Shown: piece by piece, positions 49,413 through 59,425 of the stretch
Position numbering within the stretch: the first letter of the stretch is position 1
How the letters are laid out: every line of letters begins with the position of its first letter
NCBI GenBank assembly: GCA_018894105.1
Contig: CM032125.1
Span: 27,451,032-27,515,031 of the forward strand
Direction: 5' to 3'
Origin: Jacaranda mimosifolia
Lineage: Eukaryota > Streptophyta > Magnoliopsida > Lamiales > Bignoniaceae
Length of the DNA: 64,000 nt
Position numbers and translations under genes: made by a program
The notes under the pieces: generated by a model
What the model was told of the DNA's origin: nothing
The model's input: the letters and a program-made list of their open reading frames with translations, nothing else
Databases searched by the model: none

Positions 49413-50121
49413 AGCAAATTAGGTTTTACCCCCCTGTAAAAATAAAAAAGAGCAAAAAATTTCTTATGAAAAAAAAAAAAAGGCAACAAAACTCCTTGTG
49501 CTTTCAAAAAATAGGCACATCACCCCCCGTTTCTTGATTTGCTGCAATTTTACCTTAATTTCAATATGTAAAGACTATACTACCCCTAATAATTTCATAT
49601 ATTTTTAATTTTATTTATTTATTCATTTTAAATATATTTTTATATACCTTTTTTCTTCTCCTTTATACCAATTTTTTATTTTTAAATTTAAAAACTATTT
49701 TTAATTTTTTTATTTTCATCTTTCTAACTTATTCTTTTTTATTTATATATAAAATATATAATATATAATATAATAAACATAAATATATAAACATATTATA
49801 AATACATAAATATATAAAAAACATAAATATATAATATAATAAATACATAAATAAACAATTTATTATATTGTATTATCTTTTTTCATCTCATTTATACCAT
49901 TTTTTTTATTTTTAAATTCTAAAACTATTTTTAATTTTTTTTTATTTTCATCTTTCTAATTTATTCTTTTTATTTAAATATATATTATAATAAATATAAA
50001 ATATATAATACAATAAATATAAATATATAAATACATTAAAAATACATAAATATATTTATGTATATATTTATAAATAAATTTTTTATATTTTATTTTATAC
50101 CCCTATCTTATCTGCCATGGC

Positions 50122-50847
50122 TAGAGATGGCAAAAATACCCGTCCCCGTGGGTATCCGCGGGGAATTCCCCGCGACGGGGTGGATTTGGGGAGAATTCTC
50201 CCCCCGCGGGGACGGGGACAGGGACTGTGATCCCCGTTACCTGTTAATTTACTATTATATATATAAATATATTATATATATAATTAAATATATATAAATA
50301 TATAAATATAAAATGAATTTTGAATGCTTCACAATACAAGAGGATAAAGATGATGATGTAAATATTTTTTAAATTAATATAGAAATGTATTTGGTTGTTT
50401 GAATTATTTTTTTTTCTAATAAAATACATATATTTTTGTAAGAGTCAATTTAAATGGAGAGCTCATGTGAAGAGTCAAGCTAAATGGGAGAGCTAAGAGC
50501 TTTTTGGAGAAATTGATGAATTGTTATGCTTTTTTAAAAATTTATGTTTATGTATAAGTTATCTTTTAATATTTTGTTGTAAAATACAATTAAATATCGT
50601 GTGTTATGTACTTATATTTAACAATCTTTTAATTTTGAAAGTAATTTACATTATTGAAAAATTTTAATATTTTTTTATTTCTAAAATTTTAAATAAATTT
50701 GATAAATTAAAAAAATTATCAAATCCGTGGGTATCCGTGGGTACCCATCTCCCCGCGGGGAAGCGGGGACGGGGGGTATTTCAACCTCGCGGGGGCTGGG
50801 GACGGGGGAGCTATCCCCGCCCCCGCCCTGCTCCGTTGACACTCCTA
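50122..50847. mobile_element. hAT-type MITE with CCCCGCGGGG subterminal blocks
   Basis: Starts TAGAGATGGCAAAAATACC and ends GTTGACACTCCTA; 8-bp duplication gccatggc (50114-50121) and accatggc (50848-50855), 7 of 8 matching. Both ends hold 'cccgtccccg' and 'gtgggtatccg' type blocks with perfect 'ccccgcgggg' palindromes; the centre is very AT-rich. ORFs across it are composition artefacts. Confidence 0.8.
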
Positions 50848-50855
50848 ACCATGGC

Positions 50856-51210
50856 TGCATACATGGTTGCCACTTGCAGGGCCAAGTGGTGGGGCATCCA
50901 TGGCTGCCGCTCCCCATGGCGGCCTCGTGCAAGGCAGCCTCCATGAAGGGGAGCCTTTAGTGGCGCCCATGGCCGCCACTCGCCATGGGGACCTTGCACA
51001 TAGCGGCCTCCATGGCCATGGAGGCCCTTGCGAGCAGTGACCTCGCAGATGCTGTTGGCCAGAGTTCTTGGCAGCTATGGGGTGGAAGAGGGGGAAGGTT
51101 GGGCTGGCTGATGTGGCTGCCATCACATGCAGATGCCGTTGGCCAGAGTTCCCTGTGGCTGGTGGTGGGGGTGGAGGAGAGGGAAGGTTGGGTGGGTTGA
51201 TGGAGGGTGG
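50856..51210. other. GC-rich block inside Mutator-like element
   Basis: About 350 bases much richer in G and C than anything nearby, made of 'ccatggc', 'ggcc' and 'gctgc' words, with an imperfect internal duplication ('cgttggccagagtt' at about 51130 repeats 'tgttggccagagtt' at about 51053). ORFs are open on both strands because of composition; none resembles a known protein. It could be a captured host fragment (Pack-MULE style) or a simple GC-rich expansion. Confidence 0.45.
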
Positions 51211-51586
51211 GTGTGTATATAAATATATATATACATATATTTAACTATATATACATAAATATAGTTAATTATATATTATGTATGTATATAAATTAATATA
51301 TTTTATATTTTACAATTTTTTATAATTATAAGTAATCTGAACCGTCAATTTTTTTTCAATAGATCCAGCGGTTTATATTTAGGGGTAAAATTAACATTTT
51401 ACCAGCAAAAATCTAAGATCAACCGCACTTACTAGCGCACAATTTGCTTTGCATGATGGAGGGGGTTAATTTGCTATTTTTTTAAAAACATGAGGGAGTT
51501 CGTTGCCTATTTATTTTTCTTGGAGGGGTTTTTACAACTTATGAATAATACAGGGGGGTAAAATACAATTCACCCTTTAACTTAGG

Positions 51587-52391
51587 CAATGTTTGCTTTA
51601 ATTTTCTTTTTCATTTTCTCGTTCTCCCAAATCAAAACCAAACATCTCACTCAAAATACATCTTTTTCATTAAAAAAATTATTAAAAACTCTAACCGCAT
51701 TAAATCCTTAATTGGATCAAAAAAATATACATAAATATTTCTTTCTTTCTATCATTTTCTAATATTTATCTGTATAACTTTTAATTATCATGCTTAGGGA
51801 TGTAAATAAGTCAAGTCGAGTCGAATCCGAATATAGCAAGTTCAAACTCGGTTTGTTAAATAGACGAAGGCTTGGGTGAGCCTTATCGAACTCGACTCCG
51901 TAAGGCTTATCATAAGTTAGCAAAATAACTTAATTTGTATAAGCCCGAATAAACTCGAACTTGTATAGTCTTGGATTAGTTCGAGCTTATTTAGGTTTAA
52001 AATAAAATTTATAATTATAAACTTTTCAAATTTTTTTTGTTATTTTCTTAAAATAATAAATAAAATATTATTATGAACCTTATTTTATATAACTATATAT
52101 ACAAAATATAAAAATGTTTGTATAGGTTCGCAAACTTTTCGAGTCGAATATTATTGAGTTCGACTCGACTCATTTAACCGACGAGCTCAAATTGTTCGTG
52201 AATCGTCTTGTCTCATTATACCCCTAATCATGCTACAACAAAACAACATATATTTATATTAAAAAAATTAATATCACACATATTACTGATCTAATTAAAT
52301 TTTAAATAGAAATATAGTCTCCTTCAAAATAAAACTAAATATTTCATTACTAGAAACTCAAAAAATATCCAAAACAAAACCAAACATAGCC
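51587..52391. repeat. MITE upstream of fourth dirigent copy
   Basis: Left 'aggcaatgtttgctttaatt' and right 'aaaacaaaaccaaacatagc' are inverted copies. A second MITE (51795-52226) sits inside. The right end lies about 20 bases before the TATA box of the dirigent pseudogene. Confidence 0.6.
51795..52226. mobile_element. hAT-type MITE nested in another MITE
   Basis: TAGGGATGTAAATAAGTC to CATTATACCCCTA, with a perfect 8-bp duplication atcatgct at 51787-51794 and 52227-52234. 432 bp, non-coding, with 'tcgag' and 'ctcgac' words at both ends. Confidence 0.88.
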
Positions 52392-52411
52392 TTCAACTCA
52401 ATGTTTTTCAA

Positions 52412-52438
52412 TTCCTATAAATATTTCACCTATAAATA
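52412..52438 (+). promoter_or_regulatory. TATA region of fourth dirigent copy
   Basis: Two 'cctataaatat' boxes (about 52412 and 52431) lie some 85-110 bases before the ATG at 52522. The promoter looks intact although the gene is broken. Confidence 0.55.
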
Positions 52439-52647
52439 TCAATCATCATCTCTTTGAACCTCCACATCACTACACACACATAAACACACTCCTTCAAACT
52501 CCCCAAGAGAAAACCAGAGCAATGGGAAAGCCTGCTGCCATTTTCATCCTCTCCTCCATATTAACATTATCTCAGGCCGCCACCGCCTCCACCCTCGACA
52601 ACATTATCTCCTCCATACGATGGGAGCACGATCAGCATTATGGGGAG

Positions 52648-53154
52648 TGTTAGGATTTGACTCGGTTTTCGAGAAATCAAGTTTGACTAGAATTAGGACT
52701 CCTTCTTGTATTGGGTTTCCTAGTTCTAGGTAAAGTAGTCAAGTAATTTTCTATTATAAATAGATGTGTTTATTTGATTACTTTAAAAGAAAAAGAGGAC
52801 ACTCGTGAAACTCATGATATAATACTCATGGGGTAGTTATTGTGAGTACGAGTGGGGCAATACAAAGGGGTGGAGTGAGTATTTCTTTGGTAGTTATGTT
52901 AGTGGTTGTACAAGGGGTTTTTTGGCTTGAGTTTGGGCATGTCAAATTCAAGGGTTGGCTTGTACTGGTCTATCATAATTGAAGAAAGAAAACTCCCATG
53001 GAGGTAGGCGGAATTTGCCGAACCACGTAAATCTGTGTCTATTTTATTTTTCTATCTGTCGGGTATTAATTTTGTCATTAAATTTGTGAGTGTGATTTGT
53101 GAATTCTTGATAAATTAAATCTCATGCCTAAATTGCTTCCGCTGCGCTCCAACA
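52648..53154 (+). repeat. 5' LTR of Copia-type element
   Basis: 507 bp; TATA-like 'tataaatag' at about 52758-52766. Same length as the 3' LTR. Confidence 0.92.
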
Positions 53155-53157
53155 AAC

Positions 53158-53169
53158 TGGTATCAGAGC
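53158..53169 (+). other. Primer binding site of Copia-type element
   Basis: tggtatcagagc, three bases after the LTR; complementary to the 3' end of initiator tRNA-Met. Confidence 0.85.
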
Positions 53170-53216
53170 TTTTGGTTGGGGCTGCAAGTTGAGATTTAAT
53201 TTTTTGAGGATGGGCA

Positions 53217-53620
53217 ATGTTATTAGCAAATTACTTCACGGTTCAAAATTTTGATGACAAAGGGAATTTCACTTTTTTGCAAGAAAGAGTGGAGGATCTC
53301 CTAATTCAACAGGGCCTAGCAGTGGCATTGAAGGTAGGAGAAGCCGACAGATATGAAGGATTTACAGTTGGAAGATTTGACTTTGTATTGCGGACAACAT
53401 TATTATTAATGTTGTGGAGATCAATGGATTTTGGATTCCAGATGCACAATGCATGTTTGCTCCATGGAGAATTATTTTTTGATTCACTTCAATCATGGAA
53501 GACAGGTAATTTGTTTTGTGTGATGATTCTACTTGGAGAGTCATGGGTATTGAAATGGGGAAAATCAAAATAGTTGTTGGAGCAGTTCATACTTTAGGTG
53601 GTGTGATCTATGTCCTAAAG
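53217..53620 (+). pseudogene. gag start and protease-region remnant of Copia-type element
   Basis: The frame from 53217 shows FDDKGNFTFLQERVEDLLIQ then QGLAVAL, the classic N-terminus of Copia gag. The match ends soon after and the frame stops at 53571. In another frame at about 53520-53620, WRVMGIEMGKIKI and VHTLGGVIYVLK resemble the gag-protease junction region. Almost all of pol is missing. A 50-bp tandem duplication follows at 53643-53743. Confidence 0.75.
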
Positions 53621-53911
53621 GTATGAAAGAATCCAATTTTCTTGAGCCAGTTTGATCCCTAAGGTTGTGAATATTCACTGAAGGTGGAGTCCTGAGCCAG
53701 TTGGATTCCTAAGGTTGTGAATATTCACTGAAGGTGGAGTCCTGAAAGTCACACATTAAGCTGTACATGGGCATTGGCCGGGATGAGTTAGTTAGAGCCA
53801 AGACCTTACTAATTCGACATGTGCGGTGATATCTTTGAAGGCCAATGGAACTTGGTTTGCAATGGAGTCATGAACAATTGCTGAGATGAGAAACCTCGTC
53901 AAGGTGGAGAT

Positions 53912-54418
53912 TGTTAGGATTTGACTCGGTTTTCGAGAAACCAAGTTTGACTAGAATTAGGACTCCTTCTTGTATTGGGTTTCCTAGTTCTAGGTAAAGT
54001 AGTCAAGTAATTTTCTATTATAAATAGATGTGTTTATTTGATTACTTTAAAAGAAAAAGAGGACACTCGTGGAACTCATGATATAATACTCATGGGGTAG
54101 TTATTGTGAGTACGAGTGGGGCAATACAAAAGGGTGGAGTGAGTATTTCTTTGGTAGTTATATTAGTGGTTGTACAAGGGGTTTTTTGGCTTGAGTTTGG
54201 GCATGTCAAATTCAAGGGTTGGCATATACTGGTCTATCATAATTGAAGAAAGAAAACTCCCATGGAGGTAGGCGGAATTTGCCGAACCACGTAAATCTGT
54301 GTCTATTTTATTTTTCTCTCTGTCGGGTATTAATTTTGTCATTAAATTTGTGAGTGTGATTTGTGAATTCCTGATAAATTAAATCTCATGCCTAAATTAT
54401 TTCCGCTGTGCTTCAACA
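53912..54418 (+). repeat. 3' LTR of Copia-type element
   Basis: 507 bp, about 98 percent identical to the 5' LTR by eye; differences are mostly transitions. Confidence 0.92.
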
Positions 54419-54604
54419 GGGAGGCAACCCGTATTTGAGGAGGTTCGGGTCATGTCCATAATTGCTGGTACCGGGTATTTCCGTTTGGCGCAAGGGATAG
54501 TGCTGGCGAACACTCTTTCGAATGATCCTGTTACGAAAATTGGTACTTATGTATACCGTATGTATGTGGTTACTCCGGCCGTCGAACCGGTGCAGACGGC
54601 GTAG

Positions 54605-56829
54605 TTGGTTTTGTTTAATGATCTTTTTTATGAACAAGGGTGTTTTGATTGTATGGGGACTAAGGTTGTAAAATGTTTTTGTTGCATGGATTTCATGCTT
54701 TGATTTTGTGTAATAAACTATTAACTATGGAGTAAAATGAGTTTTTGTATCTTTTATTTTAAGTCATGTTTTATTTGTTATTTTATTTAATAAACACATA
54801 TCAATTATATTAAATATACTTTTTTTAATAAAAATAATTGATTAGAGATCAAATAACCTAACAAAAATTTATCAAGTTAAAATGAAAAATAAAATATGAA
54901 ATGAAATAAAGGATGCAAAATGAAAATGACTAATTGATGTCTGACGTATAAATCAAATTGATATGGTTGAGCCATAAATTGTTATATAATATATATGACA
55001 ATGTTATTTTTTTAAATTTAAATACTTTTTAAATGGATAATATAATATTTCCTTTCGTTTATACTAATACTAAAAGAACACAATGTTTGTGCATGTCCAA
55101 TAAATCTTTTCTTTCCCTTTTCTTTTTTCTTTTTTTTTTTTCTCTTCCTTTTTGGTGGATGTCCGAGAAGTCATTGTACCTTAATGTAGGGGTTGGGCAA
55201 AGCTAATGGAAATTACAACTTTAGACGGATTAGATTTCTTGAAATCAATTTTGATCTTGAAAGAATTGATTTTAGAAAAATTATTGTCAATCGTCAACTT
55301 CTAAATCAGAATAGGAGTAGGCTTAGATCCTCTGTGTGAGTATAATGTTTTCTAAAAAGCTCAAATGAAAATTGAAGCTATCAACACAGCGAGATTAAAG
55401 ACAATTAATAAAGCAAAATTACTGGTTTTTGAAACAATTGGGAAAATTTTACTACATAGTAATAAAAATAGAGTCATTAGGTCTTGCTGAAAAATAAGGG
55501 ATAATACGTCTATTTGCAAGAACATGCATGCATAAACACGTAAAATGTCATTTACCCATCAAATAAATATTATGGTAACAAATTGAGGCTTGGTGATACT
55601 GTTATAGTATTTTGGAAATTTAGAGTGAAAAATAATTATGGTTCATTCCCTTTGACATTTGTTTGTTGTTTCGAATGAGTGATACAATTGAGTCAAGCTG
55701 AATTTAAAAAAATAAATTAAATTCAATTGAGCTCAAAATCGACGAACTTATGAAGATCGAGCTCAACTTGAAAATTAAAGCTCAACTCTATTAAATTTGA
55801 ATTTTCAATTTGAACTCAAAATTTTTAATTTAATAAAATGCTAAAGAATTTGTAACCTAATCTATAAACTATACATTCATCAACTCATTGTAAATATTAT
55901 AATTCATCCTAAGTAAACTCACCAAAAATTACAAACCATCATATAGTTTTACATATCAGTAATTTTAGTAATATAATATTTATTCGTAAGTAAAAAAATA
56001 CTAAATTTATATATTAACTCGTGAATTTCAAACTTAAATTCAAACAGCTCAAAATCTGTTCTAGATAAAGATCAAATTCTATTGAATTCAGCTTATAAAG
56101 CTGATGGGCAATTCAACTGATCTGCCCCCCTCCCTCTACTCTCATTATCAAAGCATTAATTACAGGCAAACTGTGTCCACATATTTTTAAATGGAAAGTT
56201 ATTTGTAATAAATATTAAGTAATGATATCGAAGATGTGAATATATAATTATATTAAGATGCAAAATTGGCAGATCGAAAAACTCACTAGAAAATAATTAA
56301 TATGCACGGAAGTAAGTAATGAGCAAGAGAAAAGAATGAACAGTTCTAAGTTTGAGAAATTGAAATTTATAGGCCAGTTATATCATCAATCCGAACAAGT
56401 GTTGAATCAATACCTTATGGCAGTACCATCTGTGTTTTTCTTCATCTCTTTCTTGTTTTGGGATATTACCAAGTAGATAATTAATGCTGCAAGTTACTGA
56501 AATGTAGCCTGTGGTGCGCGAGGGCCAATATCCAAATGTGACATATGATAGCCATGCATGATGCGCGAGGACGAGATAAGATTTCCCTCTCTTGTTTTTC
56601 CCTTTTTCTTTTATTTATTTATACCCACGTTAAATTCGAACAATTGACATCTTGCTTAATGTATGAAATTTATATTATTATGCCAAGAGCCACTTGGTTC
56701 CCTCTCTTATTTTTCTATTTTTTCTTTTTAATTTACACAGACGTGATTCAGGAACTTGTTAAATTCGAATCGTTGACCTTTTACTTTATGTGTGAAATTT
56801 ATATTATTATGCCAAGAACTATTTAGCTC
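54605..56829. other. Gene-free AT-rich spacer
   Basis: Holds the 3' flank of the dirigent pseudogene, then AT-rich DNA. About 55690-56110 has 'gagctcaa' and 'agctcaac' words like a decayed hAT-type MITE. A tandem duplication lies at 56583-56829: two units of about 115-130 bp both containing 'tgaaatttatattattatgc'. No gene is supported. Confidence 0.5.
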
Positions 56830-58157
56830 TAGGGGTGGGCAAAAAAAACAAATTTTTTTTTTTTGAACTGAATCGAACAAAAAAAAAAAAAAACCGAATC
56901 TTCCAAACTAGTTCCTTAACAATGCGATTCTTTGAGCAAAAATCAATTCGATAAGTTACTTATTATGTGCAATTCGGTTAATCAAGTTTAACTAAACCAA
57001 ACCATTTTTATTTAAAAATAAAAATTAGTAATTTTAAAAATAAAATTTAAAAGATAATTGATTATCCAACTTTTGATTTAAGGAATTTATGTCTTTTAGG
57101 CGGAAGTTTATATTTTTATGTTAATTGTTAGTGAGATTTGAATGAATATAATTTGATTGAAAATACTTTACTTGGGACTTAGCTTGATTTGTGTCTTTAT
57201 TTTGATTGTTTGATGTGTTCTTAATTTTGAAGTTACATTGTACATAATAATTCAGTATATGATATGAGATGGAGATGTTGCTTACTTGATGTGTTTTTAA
57301 TTTTGAAGTTAATTTGATGTGAGATGGGAATATTATATATTATATTATTAGTTTTGAAGTCATATTTGCTTGTTGTATTATAGATTTTGTGATGAAAAAT
57401 TATCAAATTGATGGGGATTCGTTCATTACAATTGAACTTGTGACACCCCATTTCGGGTAACCCAAAGCTGAGATATCAAACATTTCATGCTCATCAGAAA
57501 TAGCAACGAATTCAAACTTAAACAAACCTATAACAATCATGTAATATACAACACATAAACTAAATACATGCCACAAAATCTTCAATTCAACTTATCAGAA
57601 GCAATGAAATTTCAAACTAAACAAACTCGATAAACCATAAAGTAAAGGCCAAGATTCACATTCTTACATAACAAAATATTTACAATCCTTAAATCATCCA
57701 TATCAAGATAACGTATCATATGCCTCAAATCCATACTTAGCAATTAGACAATTTCCATAGATACATGCAACATCTGATCTATTACAAAACATACTCCTAT
57801 TTAGCCAGAAGTCTAATTTCCTCGCTTATTCCTGTCTGAGAGAATGAATCAAAATAAATGGGCATGTAAGTTCGAAGGACTTAGTGAGGGATAACTGTAT
57901 GCATAATATAAAGAATCTATTGAGGAAGAATCAACTCAACAAACAGTGAATCAACAGTCAATCAGAACAAATCATAATACGGTTTGACAGTCAGGTAGGC
58001 AGTGAGTCAGTTAGGCAGTTAGTCAAGCAGTCAATCAATTAGGAAACAGTCAAAATCAATCAATAAACATATCAGATCAATCGAATAAATCTAACAAATC
58101 ATATCAAAACAATCATATCAGTCGTTTAACGGCTTGTCCTGCTTTACAGCTGAGAAC

Positions 58158-59425
58158 CAGTGGCGTATCCAGAAATTTAGGTAAGTGCGGTCAAAATATT
58201 AATAAAAAATAAAAATAAAATAATTAATATTTAATAAAAATAAAATTTAAATACATTAATCCAATTGTCCTCGATGAGTTTTTATATTATAAAATGTCGT
58301 CATAATATCATCATCTGAAATGCTCATAAATACATCTCTTTCTTTATAAGTTATCAATCCTTAACATTAAACTTTTTTAAACTCTAATTCTTTTTTACCC
58401 ATTAAAAAAGAATCCTAACTTTTTCATCTAATGCAATAATCATCAATTACATAACAATTAATAATAAGTTAACAATTAAAATATGCATATACAAAAAGTT
58501 AATAAATTAACATTATCAATTTATCCTAAATTTTAATTGATTAAACTCTAACTCTTCTTTACCCATTATAAAAAAAATCCTAACTTTTTCATCTAATGCG
58601 ATAATAATCAATTACATAACAATTAATAACAAGTTAACAATTAAAATATGCATATACAAAAAGTTAATAAATTAACATGATCAATTTATCCTAAATTTTA
58701 ATTGATTAAACTCTAACATTTTTTACCCATTAAAAAAAAATCCAAACTTTTTTTAATCTATGCAATAATCATCATTTACATAACGATTAATAACAAGTTA
58801 ACAATTAAAATATGCACATACAAAAAGCTAAACAAGTTAACAATTAAAAAAAAAAAAAACCCTAACTTTTCTAATACAAAAATCAAGAAATAAACAAGTG
58901 AAAAGCAAATAACTTACATTTTTTTGGCCTTTAATATTCTTTTTAAATCCCAAGTGGTGGATAATATAAAAAAAAAAAAGGAATTTTTTGGAATATTGGT
59001 GGTGGGGACTGGAGGACAGTGATTTGAGACTTTGTTTTGTTGCTTTTTGGCGGGGAGAGGGGGAGGAGAGGAAGAGTTGAAGTGGCTGTTTGGCTGAGCG
59101 TGGGGACCAAGACTGTAATTAAAATTTGACCCATTTTTTTTTTATTTTTTATTTTAGTTTCAAGGAGCTAAAACGTTTTAGCCCAATTTTCAATTAACTG
59201 CATAAGAAATAAAACAAATAGGAGGTGTGACACAATGAGGTCTCGAACTGGTGACCTACCACCACATTAATTTTACACTTCAACTGATGACCAACTGTGC
59301 TGGGGGTCATTTTGATTTTAAATGGGGTTAAAATACTGTATATCCATAATTTCTATACAAATATATATATATAATAGCAAGTGGGGTCAACTGACCCCAC
59401 ACAAGAGGGTGTAAATCCGCCATTG
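58158..59425 (-). mobile_element. hAT-type element of the CAGTGGCG family inside the solo LTR
   Basis: CAGTGGCGTATCCAGAAATTT to AAATCCGCCATTG; 8-bp duplication ctgagaac (58150-58157) and ctgggaac (59426-59433), 7 of 8. It is the same family as 35941-36418 and keeps a short stretch of the transposase tail at about 58270-58350 (minus strand), now broken. It contains its own tandem repeat (58381-58860). Confidence 0.85.
58381..58860. repeat. Tandem repeat of about 165 bp inside hAT-type element
   Basis: Almost three units, each with 'tttacccatta', 'cctaactttttcatctaatg' (third unit diverged) and 'gttaacaattaaaatatgc'. Unit marks at about 58414, 58579 and 58742 give a period of 163-165. Confidence 0.8.

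Larger units (their letters stand above)
49413..51574. mobile_element. Mutator-like element with GC-rich interior and nested MITE
   Basis: Inverted termini: left 'aaattaggttttaccccc' and right (read inward) 'gtgaattgtattttaccccc', with weaker pairing for about 100 more bases ('ggcaacaaaactcct' against 'ggcaacgaactccct'). No clear 9-bp duplication was read, so the limits are approximate. Inside are AT-rich repeats, a hAT-type MITE (50122-50847) and a GC-rich block (50856-51210). Confidence 0.5.
52648..54418 (+). mobile_element. Non-autonomous Copia-type LTR retrotransposon
   Basis: Two 507-bp LTRs (52648-53154 and 53912-54418), starting TGTTAGGATT and ending CAACA, that differ at about 11 positions by eye. 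Perfect 5-bp target duplication gggag (52643-52647 and 54419-54423). Primer site tggtatcagagc (53158-53169, initiator tRNA-Met type) and purine tract aaggtggagat before the 3' LTR. The interior is only about 0.75 kb and keeps the start of gag and a scrap of the next region, so it needs enzymes from a relative. The high LTR similarity suggests a comparatively young insertion. Confidence 0.92.
52522..54604 (+). pseudogene. Dirigent copy with internal deletion, split by a Copia-type element
   Basis: The 5' part (52522 to about 52615) encodes a signal peptide (MGKPAAIFILSSILTLSQAA). The sequence then jumps at 52616 to the late part of the dirigent barrel (YDGSTISIMGRQP, out of frame), so about 110 codons and the frame are lost relative to the copy at 5417. 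The late part is interrupted after 52647 by the LTR element and resumes at 54419 with VFEEVRVMSIIAGTGYFRLA, ending TAG at 54602-54604. The 5-bp duplication gggag flanks the insertion. In the late part MARG has become LAQG, losing the arginine. AATAAA is at about 54712. The order of deletion and insertion is not certain; both abolish function. Confidence 0.9.

Noticed and set aside
50681..51200. ORFs on both strands in the GC-rich block
   Set aside because: Open in many frames because GC-rich DNA has few stops; no protein resemblance and no start context.
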